A stretch of DNA of 64,000 bases from Entoloma clypeatum (taxonomy: Eukaryota > Basidiomycota > Agaricomycetes > Agaricales > Entolomataceae), in contig OY751491.1 of the NCBI GenBank assembly GCA_963565915.1, positions 1,364,001-1,428,000 on the forward strand, given 5' to 3'. The notes beneath the pieces are model-generated. The model was given only the letters and a program-made list of their open reading frames with translations. It did not search any database and was not told the DNA's origin. Numbering within the stretch: position 1 is the first letter of the stretch; every line of letters begins with the position of its first letter. Below are positions 33,238 to 43,600 of the stretch, one piece after another. The translations under genes and the position numbers were made by a program.

Positions 33238-34180
33238 TCCCTTTCCCGTTCACGCTAACCCGAATTGGTCAACGCATGTCATATAGTCCTGTTCCTTTGG
33301 ACCTCACGTTAAGCGGCAGCTGACAAACCTCGAGCGTGACAAGGCAAGTAACTCTGTGTGTATTGGATTCGAGAAATTGACGTTTATTCTATTTCATATG
33401 CATGAAATTTATCGGGACCAAACAATCGAGGAGGATAAAAGGCCACTACATTCGACAAAGTCATGCAACACTTTCTTCTCGAAGGCGTCCAACAAAGCAT
33501 GAAGCTCACCATCGCTCTCATTGCCCTCTCCACTTTCGTCGCTTACCCAGTGGTAGCCGTCCCCGCCAATGGCGTCGAGGTATGTTGTAATGAACATGGA
33601 ATGCACCGAGCCACGCCCGACCATATCTCCCCAGACTCTGCCAGGCCCCCCTTGGTACTGCCCCACTCCGACCCCGATCCCCACGTGCATTTGCCCAACT
33701 CCCACTCCTCCCCCGCCGCCGCCTCCCACCTGCGCGGCCAGAAATCTGGCTGTTCAGCTCCTCCGAGCCTATCAACCCAGTGCCATCGATCACTTCTACA
33801 CCACCAACTCCGCCGAGTATCAGAACGCTGTAACCAAACTCGGATACAGCGCCGAGGGTCATACCGGCAGCATCTTCCCTTCCCGGCAGACCTTCACCGT
33901 CCCACTCTACCGTCTCTACCAACCCACTGTCTCCGACCACTTCTATACCACTTCAGCCCCAGAAAGGGACAACGCGGCCCAGAACTTGGGATACAGCAAC
34001 GAGGGCGTCGCGGGCTATGTTTACCCTAACCAAGACTGTGGGACGGTTCCACTGTACCGTTTGTATAGCGGTGGAGGGACGGACCATTTCTACACGTTGT
34101 CCGCTGCTGAAAGGGACAACGCCGCGCAGAAGCTTGGCTACACCTACGAAGGCATTGCTGCTTACATCTACAATATCTGA
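33238..34180 (+). repeat. Right arm of inverted duplication
   Basis: Mirror of 28945-29895. It holds DUF5648 copy 2 and its promoter. Similarity continues upstream through a block with ACACACAGAGTTACTTGCC (read on the minus strand) and decays near 33240. Confidence 0.75.
33499..34180 (+). CDS. Secreted DUF5648-type repeat protein, copy 2
   Basis: Exons 33499-33579 and 33635-34180, 55-nt phase-0 intron, 208 residues. It is nearly identical to copy 1, with differences such as Ile/Val in the signal peptide, SSLAVQF/RNLAVQL and ASQN/AAQK in the last repeat. It has the same signal peptide, Pro/Thr/Cys linker and three DHFYTT-type repeats. GATAAAAGG lies about 64 bp upstream of the ATG. The few differences suggest a recent duplication or continuing gene conversion. 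Confidence 0.85.
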
Positions 34181-35785
34181 TCGATCCCGCGGACTCGAGT
34201 CATTGATCATGATCAGTATGCAAGCCCCTCACGCATCGCAACAGGGTTCTGTTTTTTTTTGCTGTTGCACAAATCTTAACGCCATCCACAATCGTGTTTC
34301 TTGTCCCTTGTTTCCTACCTTGTATCCTTATCTAACGAAAACGTGTCTGACGACTGTTGAGTATTCACCTCTTTTTGTTTCGTTAGCTAGTGAAATCTAC
34401 TACCACCTGAGACCGTAAGAGTTCCAAGTCTCAGCTTTCGACATCAAACCCTCGTACAAGTTGTTGATCGACTTCCCTTTGCAAGCTTCTTCAAACATGG
34501 AAGAAGTCTCCTTAAGCGTGGACCGATGCGGTCAGACAAATTTCGCAGGCAGCCTGTCTGCGAATTACGGATGTGGTCATCACCCTACCCCACTGCAGCG
34601 CCAACTTCCCATGATCACTTAGAGAGGTAAGTTAATTCTTAATGGGATCGCTAGGTGATTTGGTTTAAATCCCCCAACAGGATTTGCTACAACGAGGGAA
34701 ACATGATCAGGTTGTCCGAAAGCCATGGATATCCTGACTCGGAGGTTAGATATAAGCCCAAAATTTGAGGTCTTTTCTAGGGGTTGTTGGGGACTGCCAA
34801 AGTACGTCCAAAGTACTCCTGGCCGACTTGGAGCATTAGACACGAGAATCCGATGTTCATGAGATGAGGATGAATTCAAGCGATGGTTGTTCGATTATGG
34901 GATCCGATAAGCGGATCAATAATTCGAGGACTTGGTAAATTTTCTCTCCCATGTTTTACCCCAGCCTTACTCCCCCATTTTTGGATCATTCAATGTTCCG
35001 GAGAAGGCCAAAGTTGCGCGGCCGGGTGTTTCAAGCCATAAAAAAGATGCTGATGGATATGTAGTATGCATCCCTGGTTGTTGGTCCGAGGTGATGTTTG
35101 AGTGGAGAGAAGGGGTCTTCATGCCACAGGGCTCACCTTTATCAGACTCGAATCATTCTCGCCAGCCCACTGATTTGCAAGGCACAGGTCTGCAAAAGCC
35201 TCCATAGATGTACGGTCCCACAGCTCCGAACGTGATGGTTCTCATGAGGGTACGGTGAACGGATGCGAATCAAGGTATGATGGTTGGTGGCAAGAGTGGG
35301 TGCAGGGATAATGTTGACAAATAGGAAAATGACTTCATTTCATGTTGAAAGTAGCAAGCTTGTGACGCGAATACAGCTGGGCTCATAACGGGTTGCGAAA
35401 AAAAAGTGTAGGAATGCCGGGCTCCTGGTTAGGCGAGGCCGCCTATCGTTACATAATAGGTATGTAACACAATCACACGATCAACACATTGAGTCGAAAC
35501 TCGGGGGTGAGTGGTGAGTACTCTCTCCTGGCTTGAATCGACATTTCTGATTTTCCGTTTGTACACTGCAGTGCTGTTATCTTCTATGATACGCTAACGA
35601 CCTCTATTGTACTTTTGATGTTGGCACTCATTGTGACGACTCCAGGACCCGGCAGCATCTCTGAATAGTCTGGGAACTGAGTAAGTCTGAAGCAAACGTA
35701 CCGTGGGCAATGGTCTCTCGGATTGAAGTGCAAACAATGCTATCTTCGGATAAGTGGGTCTATTACCCATCCCAACCTGAGCGCC
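34181..35785. other. Intergenic region in the DUF5648 cluster
   Basis: About 1.6 kb with no convincing gene. It includes duplicated non-coding blocks shared with 36700-37050 (for example GATGCTGATGGATATG, near 35050 and 36775), which shows that intergenic DNA was copied along with the genes. Confidence 0.5.
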
Positions 35786-35786
35786 G

Positions 35787-35812
35787 AATAATCGCAGGAG
35801 ATAAAAGGTTGT
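35787..35812 (+). promoter_or_regulatory. Shared core promoter block of the DUF5648 cluster
   Basis: The block AATCGCAGGAGATAAAAGG ends about 45 bp before the ATG of copy 3. Versions occur before copy 4 (about 37297-37316), copy 5 (about 40960-40990), copy 2 (about 33423-33442) and copy 1 (about 29680-29705, minus strand). GATAAAA probably serves as a TATA element. A second shared block further upstream contains GGGCAATGGTCT (copies 3 and 4) or GGCAATGGTCT (copy 5). Confidence 0.6.
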
Positions 35813-35852
35813 TCGCATTCCACCCGTTGAAGCGATGATTTCTCCCCAGACA

Positions 35853-36456
35853 ATGAAGGTCACCCTCGCACTTGTTGCCCTCTCTGCTCTCTTCGCTTAC
35901 CAAGCCGCAGCTGCTCCCGCCAATGATGCAGAGGTACGTCCACATCGACGAGGTGCTCCCCGCCCGTGTCGACACTATGGATCTGCAGGTTGTCCCCCGG
36001 GCCGCCTGCGCCGATAGCAGCCTAGCGGTCAAGTTCTACAGAGCGTACAATCACAACGTCATTGACCACTTCTACACCACCGACATCAACGAGTACAAGA
36101 CCGCCACCACCAAACTCGGCTTCATGCCTGAAGATCACGCAGGCAGCATCTTCCCATCCATCCAGCCCCTCACTATCCCGCTCTTCCGTACCTACAATCC
36201 CACCATCCACAGCCACTTGTACACGACGTCGGGTCCGGAGAGTGACAACGCGATTCGGAAGCTGGGATACAGAAACGACGGCGTCGCGGGCTATGTTTAC
36301 CGTTATCAAGACTGTGGGACGGTTCCGCTACATCGTTTGTATAGCTATGGGGGGACAGACTATTTCTACACGTTGTCGGAAACTGAAAGGGACAACGCAG
36401 TGCAGAAGCAGGGCTACACCTACGACGGAATCGCCGCTTACGTCCTTAATATTTGA
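35853..36456 (+). CDS. Secreted DUF5648-type repeat protein, copy 3
   Basis: Exons 35853-35933 and 35989-36456 (55-nt phase-0 intron, GTACGT...CTGCAG); 182 residues. The signal peptide MKVTLALVALSALFAYQAAA is followed directly by the repeat region without the Pro-rich linker of copies 1-2. The three repeats read FYRAYNHNVIDHFYTT, LFRTYNPTIHSHLYTT and LHRLYSYGGTDYFYTL. It is the closest relative of copy 4. Confidence 0.83.
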
Positions 36457-37357
36457 AGTTGGTTTCGCTGTTCGTGTTAAGGAATCTACCACGGGATGCA
36501 TCGGACGAGGTTCCTTCCATTCCTCTGTTTCATGTCGATCTTCGCAGCATTCTAATAGGTCTATTCCACCTTATCCCGAAAACAGTACTTAAATCGTCGG
36601 TGGCATTCTATACTCTCTTCTTCCAGATATTGTGGCGTGACCTGGACCTGGTGAAGGACATTGAGCGAGACGTAGAGCCAACGTAAAGCCAACGCAACAC
36701 AGTATTATTCGCATCCTACCCCTAGTACCTTCCGAGTCTCAGGTATATGGGGTGTTTCAAGACGTAAGAAAGATGCTGATGGATATGTAGTATGCATCCC
36801 TGGTTGTTGGGTGGTCCGAGATGATGTTTGAGTGGAAAGAAGAGGTCCTCAATCTCAGGCCTCATTCGTCAGACTCGAATCATTCTCGCCAGCTGACTGA
36901 TTTACAAGGCTCCGCAAAAGCCTCCATAGATGTATGGCATACCTTTCGTCGGTCCCATAGCTCCGAACGCGATGGTTCTCATGAGAGTGAAATCCTGTCA
37001 CGATGAACGGATGCGTATCAAGGTATGATGATGGCAAGATTGAGGGATATTGTGACGCCAATAGCATGAGGAAACCAACAATCACTCTTGTTTCTTGTTG
37101 CACGCATCTCCAATCCCGGCTTCAATCGACTTTTCTGATTTTCCGTTTTACACGGCAGTGCTGTTATCTTCTAAACGTACCGCGGGCAATGGTCTATCGA
37201 AGTGCAGCAATCGTGACGAAGAGTGAGAAAGAATCTGAAACAATGCGACGTTCGGGTGAGTCGCGAGTGGATCCATCCTAATCTGAGCGCCGAACAATCG
37301 CAGGAGATAAAAGGTTGTTGCATTCCACCGGTTGAAGCAACGATTTTTCCTCATACA

Positions 37358-37949
37358 ATGAAGGTCACTCTTGCACTTGTTGCCCTCTCTACTCTCTTCG
37401 CTTACCCTCCCGCCAATGATGCAAGGGTTCGTCCACATCGGCGAGGTGCTTCCCCGCCCAAGTTGACACTATCTGCAGTCTGGCATCGACCCTCCCTGTA
37501 ATGGCATCCTAGCGGTGAAGTTCTACAGAGCATACAATAACAACTTGAAGGTCTTCGACCACTTGTACACCACCAACGTCACCGAGTACAAGATCGCCAC
37601 CACCAAACTCGGGTTCAGCGCTGAAGGCCCGATGGGCTCCATCTTCCCTTCCTTCCACCCCCAAACTGTCCCACTTTACCGTCTCTACAATCCCACCATC
37701 CACAGCCACTTGATCACGAGGTCGGATTCGGAGAAGGCCAACGTGATTTCGAAACTGGGATACAAAGACGAGGGCGTCGCGGGCTATGTTTACCCTGATA
37801 ACCGCTGTGGGGCGATTCCGCTATATCGCTTGTATAGCTCGAGGAAGACCGACTATCTCTACACGTGGTCGACGGCTGAAAGGGACAGTGTAGCGCAGAA
37901 GCAGGGCTACACCCCCCAAGGAATCGCCGCTTACATCGTCAATTTTTGA
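37358..37949 (+). CDS. Secreted DUF5648-type repeat protein, copy 4
   Basis: Exons 37358-37426 and 37479-37949 (52-nt intron, GTTCGT...CTGCAG); 179 residues. The signal region MKVTLALVALSTLFAYPP is four residues shorter than in copy 3, which may weaken secretion. The repeats have drifted: HLYTTN, SHLITRSDSEKANV and DYLYTWSTAERDSV. The gene is intact by frame and splice sites. Confidence 0.8.
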
Positions 37950-38343
37950 TTCAAAGTTGGTTGCGCTGTTCGTGATATGGAATCTACCACGGGATGCATC
38001 GGACGAGGTTCCTTTCATCTCTCTGTTTCTGCATATATCATATTCATGTCGATCCTCGCAGCTTTCTACTACGTCTGTCCTACTTTATCTCGAAACCGTT
38101 CTCAAATCGTCGGTGGCATTTGATACTCTGTTCTTCCAGATTCAGGCTGATCTTAAAATCATCGATTCGTTGTTTATTGGAACTCTCCTTACTGATCAGT
38201 AGCGTATATATGCGCCTACAGTAAATGTGTATACGTCCCTCACCTCCACGCCGCCTCCCAACTTCCACCACGATTACGCCCTCACCTCCTCACCCTTTAC
38301 CTTAACCACGCTCCTCGTCAAGTTCTCTGCCTCGTTATCCTCT

Positions 38344-38505
38344 TCAACAACCCCGAGGTTCGAACAGCCCATCCAGCTCCTTCACCCTCACTTCCCACGT
38401 CGCCAGCTGCTCCTTTAACGACGCCGCGGCGACCTCCATGTCGGTCTTCATGCGCTCCTTCGCTGAGCAGACCTGCGTGAGCGTCCAGTCCCCCGACTCG
38501 TCGCC
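38344..38505 (-). pseudogene. Orphan exon-like segment
   Basis: A minus-strand frame of 54 codons with coding character: WTLTQVCSAKERM, MEVAAASLKEQLATWEV and VKELDGLFEP, ending at TGA. It is preceded by a CAAAG acceptor-like site and a GTAAGC donor-like site about 60 bp upstream. It is probably the last exon of a lost gene or a transposed fragment. Family not recognised. The remainder of 37950-39208 shows nothing else. Confidence 0.3.
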
Positions 38506-39216
38506 TTTGAGCGTGAGTAGGTGAGTAGTATTTCATCACGAAAGGACTGGGTAGGTTGAACTGGGTTTTTGGTAGCTTACCTGAGAGAGATGGTGATGTG
38601 TGTGAGTAAGAGACTTCGCACGCTCGTACCGCCCTTTCCGATACAGCACTGGTACACTATGGCACGAACAGAAAAACATCTCCTTCATTTCTCAAGAACA
38701 CGCAGAATGGTAGTAGTCTACCGTAGGCAGACTACTTAAGTCCTTTCACCCCTCATGACGAAGGAATCTAATCAAACACAGATCTCGCCTTTTAGCACTG
38801 CCAGAGTCACTTGAGAACTGCGAGGGAGACTCCTCTTGCTTCCAATCTATCTCCCCACACCACGCACTTCTTGCAATAAACCATACGGTTTTATAGAAAT
38901 GAGGACTTCTTTGGCGATATACTGGAGTGCTCACGCCCGATCCGTCGCGTATCCTGTTCTGTCATCCACTCACGCCCGCCGACATGCGGGCTGCACCCTA
39001 ACACCGTCTCAAATGCTCCCATATACACCGATCGTCTCTCAAGTTTTCTTCCCTACCTGTTCCAAAGCTATACAATCATCATCCACCACCGTGCACCCAC
39101 GGCCGCCTGCCACACTGCGGTGCGTTCGTTCCCCTCCTTGTTCCCGTGGCATCCCAGCACCTCACACTCTGTCCGCCCTGAGGAAGCCTTGCCCGTTGCA
39201 GGGGATGAGGTAATTG

Positions 39217-39866
39217 AGGACCCCCCATAATTAGGGAACAGGCTGGCTCAAACCCAGGGTCCCACGTGTCCGAACCAAATCAGCGGTCCGTGTCCGAACA
39301 TGCGAGCCAGCCTCGTCTGGCGGGTCCCAAATTTGTCCGAATCGGCGAGTCAGCCTCTAAAAAGCACTATTTTTCGCGGCGCTGCCGCGCAATCGTTGTT
39401 TTTCAACTAATTACAGGTTTTCCTACTCTGTTGGGTCGGTAATATCAGCCTAGCTCACCCAAATCTCTGTTGTTCTGCTTGGCAAACAATTTCATTGCCT
39501 CTTTGAACTTGGAATGTCCTTCCTTTGAGCTCGAATCACTGATAATCTGCGGGCGAGATTTCAGGATTGCCTCCATCAGTCTTCATGGCTTCAGGTTGCG
39601 AGAGAGTAGCACATGTAACAGTTGTCAATTTGAACTGTGGTAGTGAGTTTCAGTAGGCCACAACGCTGCTGGGACTTGCTGAGGGGTTCCCTCTGGAATG
39701 TGTCCGGACGGCCACCGTGTCCGAACGGCCACCGTGTCCGAACACTGTACCTGGGCTCCGCCTGCGGCGGGCCAACTTGTCCGAACTTTGACCCGGCCCC
39801 AGGCCGATTTGGGTCGGTTTTTGTCCGGACCACGAGCCAGCCTGCCCCGTGATTATGGGGGGTCCT
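39217..39866. mobile_element. Non-autonomous DNA transposon, 650 bp, 8-bp TSD
   Basis: Terminal inverted repeats start AGGACCCCCCATAATTA / AGGACCCCCCATAATCA and share CAGGCTGGCTC further in. The element is flanked by perfect 8-bp duplications GGTAATTG (39209-39216 and 39867-39874). Both ends carry many copies of GTCCGAAC or GTCCGGAC, probable sub-terminal transposase sites. There is no transposase ORF. An 8-bp TSD with sub-terminal repeats fits hAT or the KDZ (Zisupton-like) group that is common in mushrooms; the choice is open. Confidence 0.8.
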
Positions 39867-40161
39867 GGTAATTGCCGTATGCTGCAGCAGGGGTGGAGGT
39901 GAGTGAGATCAACTCTTGTTGCCGGAATTTGCAGGACGTACGTTCCACAGAGGGTCATCGAGCTGTCCTGATTAGCCTGAGCTGCCAGTGCAAGAGGCAT
40001 GGAATGAGGTGGTGGCGTGATCGCGCGTAGGTGGATGTCGTATGGTGAGGTGAGTCGCCAATGGATGCTTAATTTTCGGCGGAGTTACCACGACAACGTT
40101 TCCTCGGCCAATCAGCGACATCGGAGTCAGATTTCGATTTTCTGCCGTCCTCTTGCTTCTC

Positions 40162-40307
40162 AGGACCCCCCTTAATCGGTGGGAAGGCTGGGTTCAAAAA
40201 ACCTGAAATTTGGCCCTTCCGTGTCCGAACTGCAAACCGGGGTACCCCCCATTTTGGGTCGGCTCGTGTCCGAAGAACCAGCCTTCCCACCCATTAAGGG
40301 GGGTCCT
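40162..40307. mobile_element. Non-autonomous DNA transposon (MITE), 146 bp, 8-bp TSD
   Basis: Near-perfect 30-bp inverted ends beginning AGGACCCCCCTTAAT and containing GGGAAGGCTGG, flanked by TGCTTCTC duplications (40154-40161 and 40308-40315). The internal GTGTCCGAAC motif is shared with the 650-bp element 300 bp away, so both are likely mobilised by the same transposase. Confidence 0.82.
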
Positions 40308-41048
40308 TGCTTCTCGTACACCTGCTGCGACGCGTGGCACGTAGGGTGACAACTCGGAATTGAACCTGTCGTTGAGCGAAACTCACACAACCACTCCTGG
40401 ATCAAACGGGAATGATACTTCACCCCAGGTGAGTTTTACGACCGAAACTTCAAGTTGCCCGGCTTTCCTGATCTTCCTTTTGTACACGACAGTGCTATGA
40501 GAATGCGCTAGACCTCTGACGTTGGATGGATTGAAATAGTAGTGCCAGAGAGTGCCAGGACCCAGCAGTTCCCCTGGAACTGAATAAGTCAAATGCAAAC
40601 CTACTTCGGCAATGGTCTCCAGATTTAGGAGTGAGAAACAAAGCGACGTCACGGTAAATCCCGCATCCATACGAACCTGTACCCGGAGTCCTTCCTTGCT
40701 TTCGACAACCTGCATTGCTGAGAAAAACTATTTACATCAAGATTACCCGCATGCGAGACACTGCAACCGGCAGAAGGCTATTATCTCACTCCCACTCGTT
40801 CGAGACTCGGTGGGTGGGAATCGGCGCCAAGGCTCGTTTGCACCCGACTCCGGAGTGGCGAATGTTTCCTCATGTTGTCTTGTCCCTTTGAATAGGGTGG
40901 GCTGCTCAACCAAGGCATCCGACAATTTGACTTATGGAAACTGATTACTTAGGGCCAAGCAATCGCAGGAGGATGAATTGAGGATAAAAAGTCGTTGAAA
41001 TTCCACCGGTTGAAGCAATACTTCTCCCTCGAAGGCGTATAACATACA

Positions 41049-41665
41049 ATGAAGCTCACTCTCGCCCGTGTTCTCCTCTATACTCTCTTCTATTACCCAG
41101 CCGCAGCATCTCCCGCCAGTGATAATGCAGACGTACGTCCCCATCAACCGTGAAGGGCTCCTCTTGCCCAAGTTGACACTATCTGCAGATTGCCTCCCGT
41201 TCCACTAGCGATTTCTGCGCCCCCATTAGGCAAGCGGTCCCGTTCCTCAGAGCGTACCAGCCTAACTTCATCGACTACTTCTATACCACCAACGCCTTCG
41301 AGTACAACACCGCCATCGCCAAAAGCGGATACCGGGACGAACAACGCGTCGGCAGCATCTTTCCTTACTCCAAGCCCCTCACTTCCCCGCTCTACCGGTT
41401 TAACAACCCCACCGTCCACGACCACTACTATACCACCTTGTTGACAGAAAAGGCTGACGCGGTCGTTAAATTGGGATACAAGCGCGAGGGCATCGCGGGC
41501 TATGTTTACACTGACCCAGACTGTGGGACGGTCCCACTATACCGTTATTATAACCGTGAAGCGACAAGCCATTTCTACACGTTGTCCGAAGATGAAGGAA
41601 ACAACGCGACGATGCACCACGGCTACCACTTCGAAACAGTCGCCGGTTACGTCTTCAACATGTGA
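41049..41665 (+). CDS. Secreted DUF5648-type repeat protein, copy 5
   Basis: Exons 41049-41132 and 41189-41665 (56-nt phase-0 intron, GTACGT...CTGCAG); 186 residues. The signal-like start is MKLTLARVLLYTLFYYPAAA. It is the most diverged member, with repeats FLRAYQPNFIDYFYTT, LYRFNNPTVHDHYYTT and LYRYYNREATSHFYTL. Frame and splice sites are intact. The two small transposons with 8-bp TSDs lie upstream, between copies 4 and 5. Confidence 0.82.
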
Positions 41666-41705
41666 TTCAAAGTTGGTTTCGCGCTGTTCGTGATGCGGAA
41701 TCTTA

Positions 41706-41869
41706 CAGTGTCTTGCATATTGTTTTGCACGACCAATTTTTCAAAACAGCTGTTTGGTCATGTTAGGTCGTTAGGTCAAAGCCAACGCAAAGCGAATGAC
41801 AGCGGCAGAGCAAACAACCAAACAGCTGTTTGAAAAATTCGGTCGTGCAAAACAATATGCAAGACACTG
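41706..41869. mobile_element. Mariner-like MITE, 164 bp, TA target
   Basis: A foldback element with inverted arms of about 53 bp starting CAGTGTCTTGCATATTG, flanked by TA on both sides (41704-41705 and 41870-41871). The CAGTG start and TA duplication are typical of Tc1/mariner derivatives. No ORF. It lies in the 3' flank of DUF5648 copy 5. Confidence 0.75.
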
Positions 41870-41999
41870 TAGGCTTGTGACCAGCCACCTCAAACTCCGC
41901 TGGCGCCATGTGCAAAGTGGCTGGGAGCAACTGTGAGCTTTTTGGAGTGTCACACTTTTGTGACTTGGACTTTGCGTGTTTTCAGTCTCATGCACAATG

Positions 42000-42780
42000 T
42001 ATTGAACATATTGAGGTGCACCATGTGGGACGACGTACAAGTAGTTAGTATGGGTGGATAGAGGATCAGGAATTGAGTAGCTTGTTAAGCTAGAGGAGAG
42101 TTTAGAGACAACTGACGTGGTAGGAACTGGAAGAGTTCTTATTCTGCAACTACATTACAGGTCTACTATCTATACTAATATATGTGCACGGACCATGTTG
42201 TGGTCTGTTTGTGTATTTCTACAATAAACTCACATATATAGTAACTCATGGAATGTTCCAGAGAATGACATCATGGACGATGTCAGAGATACATCATAAT
42301 GACGTAGTGATCATGTGTTTGATCATGTGCTGGATCCAGTAGTTCCAACACTCCCCCTCACTTAGAAGCTGGTAATCGCTTCGTAAGTGGAGTGTAGGGT
42401 GAGATAAACTCTAACCCTAATTGCGAGCGGAATTTCTTGAAGGTTACTCTTGGTAAGTTCTTTGTGAACATATCTGCGGGGTTATCAGTCCCAGGAGTGA
42501 AGAAGAGCTCGACTATTTCTTCTTCGACATACTCGCGTATAGCGTGGTATCGTATGTCAATGTGTTTAGTGCGTCCTTCGGTTACGCCCATTAAAGATGG
42601 ACCCTTGATTATCACCGTTGATTGGGATGGGTGCCACTTTCGGAAGGTGGAGTTTGCCAAACATGTTGATGAGCTATTTGCAGGTTTTAGCACAATCTGA
42701 GAGTGCCATATACTCAGCTTCCGTGGATGAGTGCGCAATTGTCTTTTGACAGTGCGATTGCCAGATGACTATGCCATCAG
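42000..42780 (-). mobile_element. Copia element C, 3' part (RNase H end and 3' LTR)
   Basis: Read on the minus strand, RNase H sequence (HSSTEAEYMALSD, RTKHIDIRYHAIREYV, DNPADMFTKNLPR) runs to a purine tract near 42358-42351, followed by an LTR at 42350-42000 that starts TGTTGGAAC and ends TTCAATA. The RNase H frame carries stops and small frameshifts. The element is cut at 42780 by gypsy A and resumes at 56011-56270. The LTR resembles that of copia F at the right edge. Confidence 0.8.
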
Positions 42781-43182
42781 TGTTATGGACTCTATGGTAT
42801 GAGGACCACGTCATATCTTTTACTTATCGGCCCAACTCGGCGCCCTCTTACGAACTTACTATGTCTAATGTCTACTTTCGCAACCTTCGATTCCCAGTCT
42901 GACTCATTACATTACTTTGTCATCCCCTTTAGTATACTTCGCTCCCGCGCTGACTCGCTTTCCGCAGTCAGCTTACTCACTGTACATAGCCTTCCGCAGT
43001 CGCCTTACTCATGTGCACTGCCTTCCGCAGTACTGACTCATCCGCTACCGCCTATAGTCAGTACCTATATAAACCTCTTGTACTATAGTAGATTCCTTAG
43101 ATTTAGCAATCACTTTGCTCTTCGCCTTTCCACTTTCCTGCATACTCTGCCCGAACCTTGGAACGGTTTGTTAAGCATAACA
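42781..43182 (+). repeat. 5' LTR of gypsy A (402 bp)
   Basis: TGTTATGG...CATAACA. It contains direct repeats of CTTCCGCAGT and GACTCA-type words, a TATATAAA box at 43066-43073, and a start-site region about 33 nt downstream (AGATTTAGCAA, 43099-43109). Confidence 0.88.
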
Positions 43183-43195
43183 AGTTGCTAAATCT
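43183..43195 (+). promoter_or_regulatory. Self-priming primer-binding site of gypsy A
   Basis: TTGCTAAATCT (43185-43195), two bases after the LTR, is perfectly complementary over 11 nt to AGATTTAGCAA at 43099-43109. That is where transcription should start given the TATA box 33 nt upstream. This is the Tf1/sushi arrangement, in which the folded 5' end of the mRNA primes reverse transcription instead of a tRNA. Element B keeps 9 of 11 pairs. Confidence 0.65.
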
Positions 43196-43600
43196 CATTA
43201 GGTTCGCCCAGAGCGAAGAGAGCAACTACCAGACAAGTCAAGACGTCGCGCTCCTTTACAGACTTCACCAGTAACCCATTCAGCACGCCAGAAGCCCGAC
43301 AGGAGGAGCTAAGTCCTCGAGACAGTATCAATTTTACACTCATCCAGCAGTACATCGAATTGGAGATCCGTCGCATCCTACAGCAGGTGCTTGACGAAGA
43401 ACTAGACAACGATGAGCATCGCCCCCACGGCGAGATAGCAGAAGCATCCATCTTGCTCGGCAACACCAGATCGCGCGTTACAACGCCCGACAGAACGAAC
43501 TCGAAAGCTTTCGCGTTCAAGAAGGACCTCAGACAGGTTGGATCACAGAGATCAGAGAGTTTATCGGTGTCCAGACAACCGTTATCAGAAGATTGATTAG

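Noticed and set aside
38836..39213. 125-codon plus ORF
   Set aside because: Composition is random-like, with no domain, start context or splice evidence.
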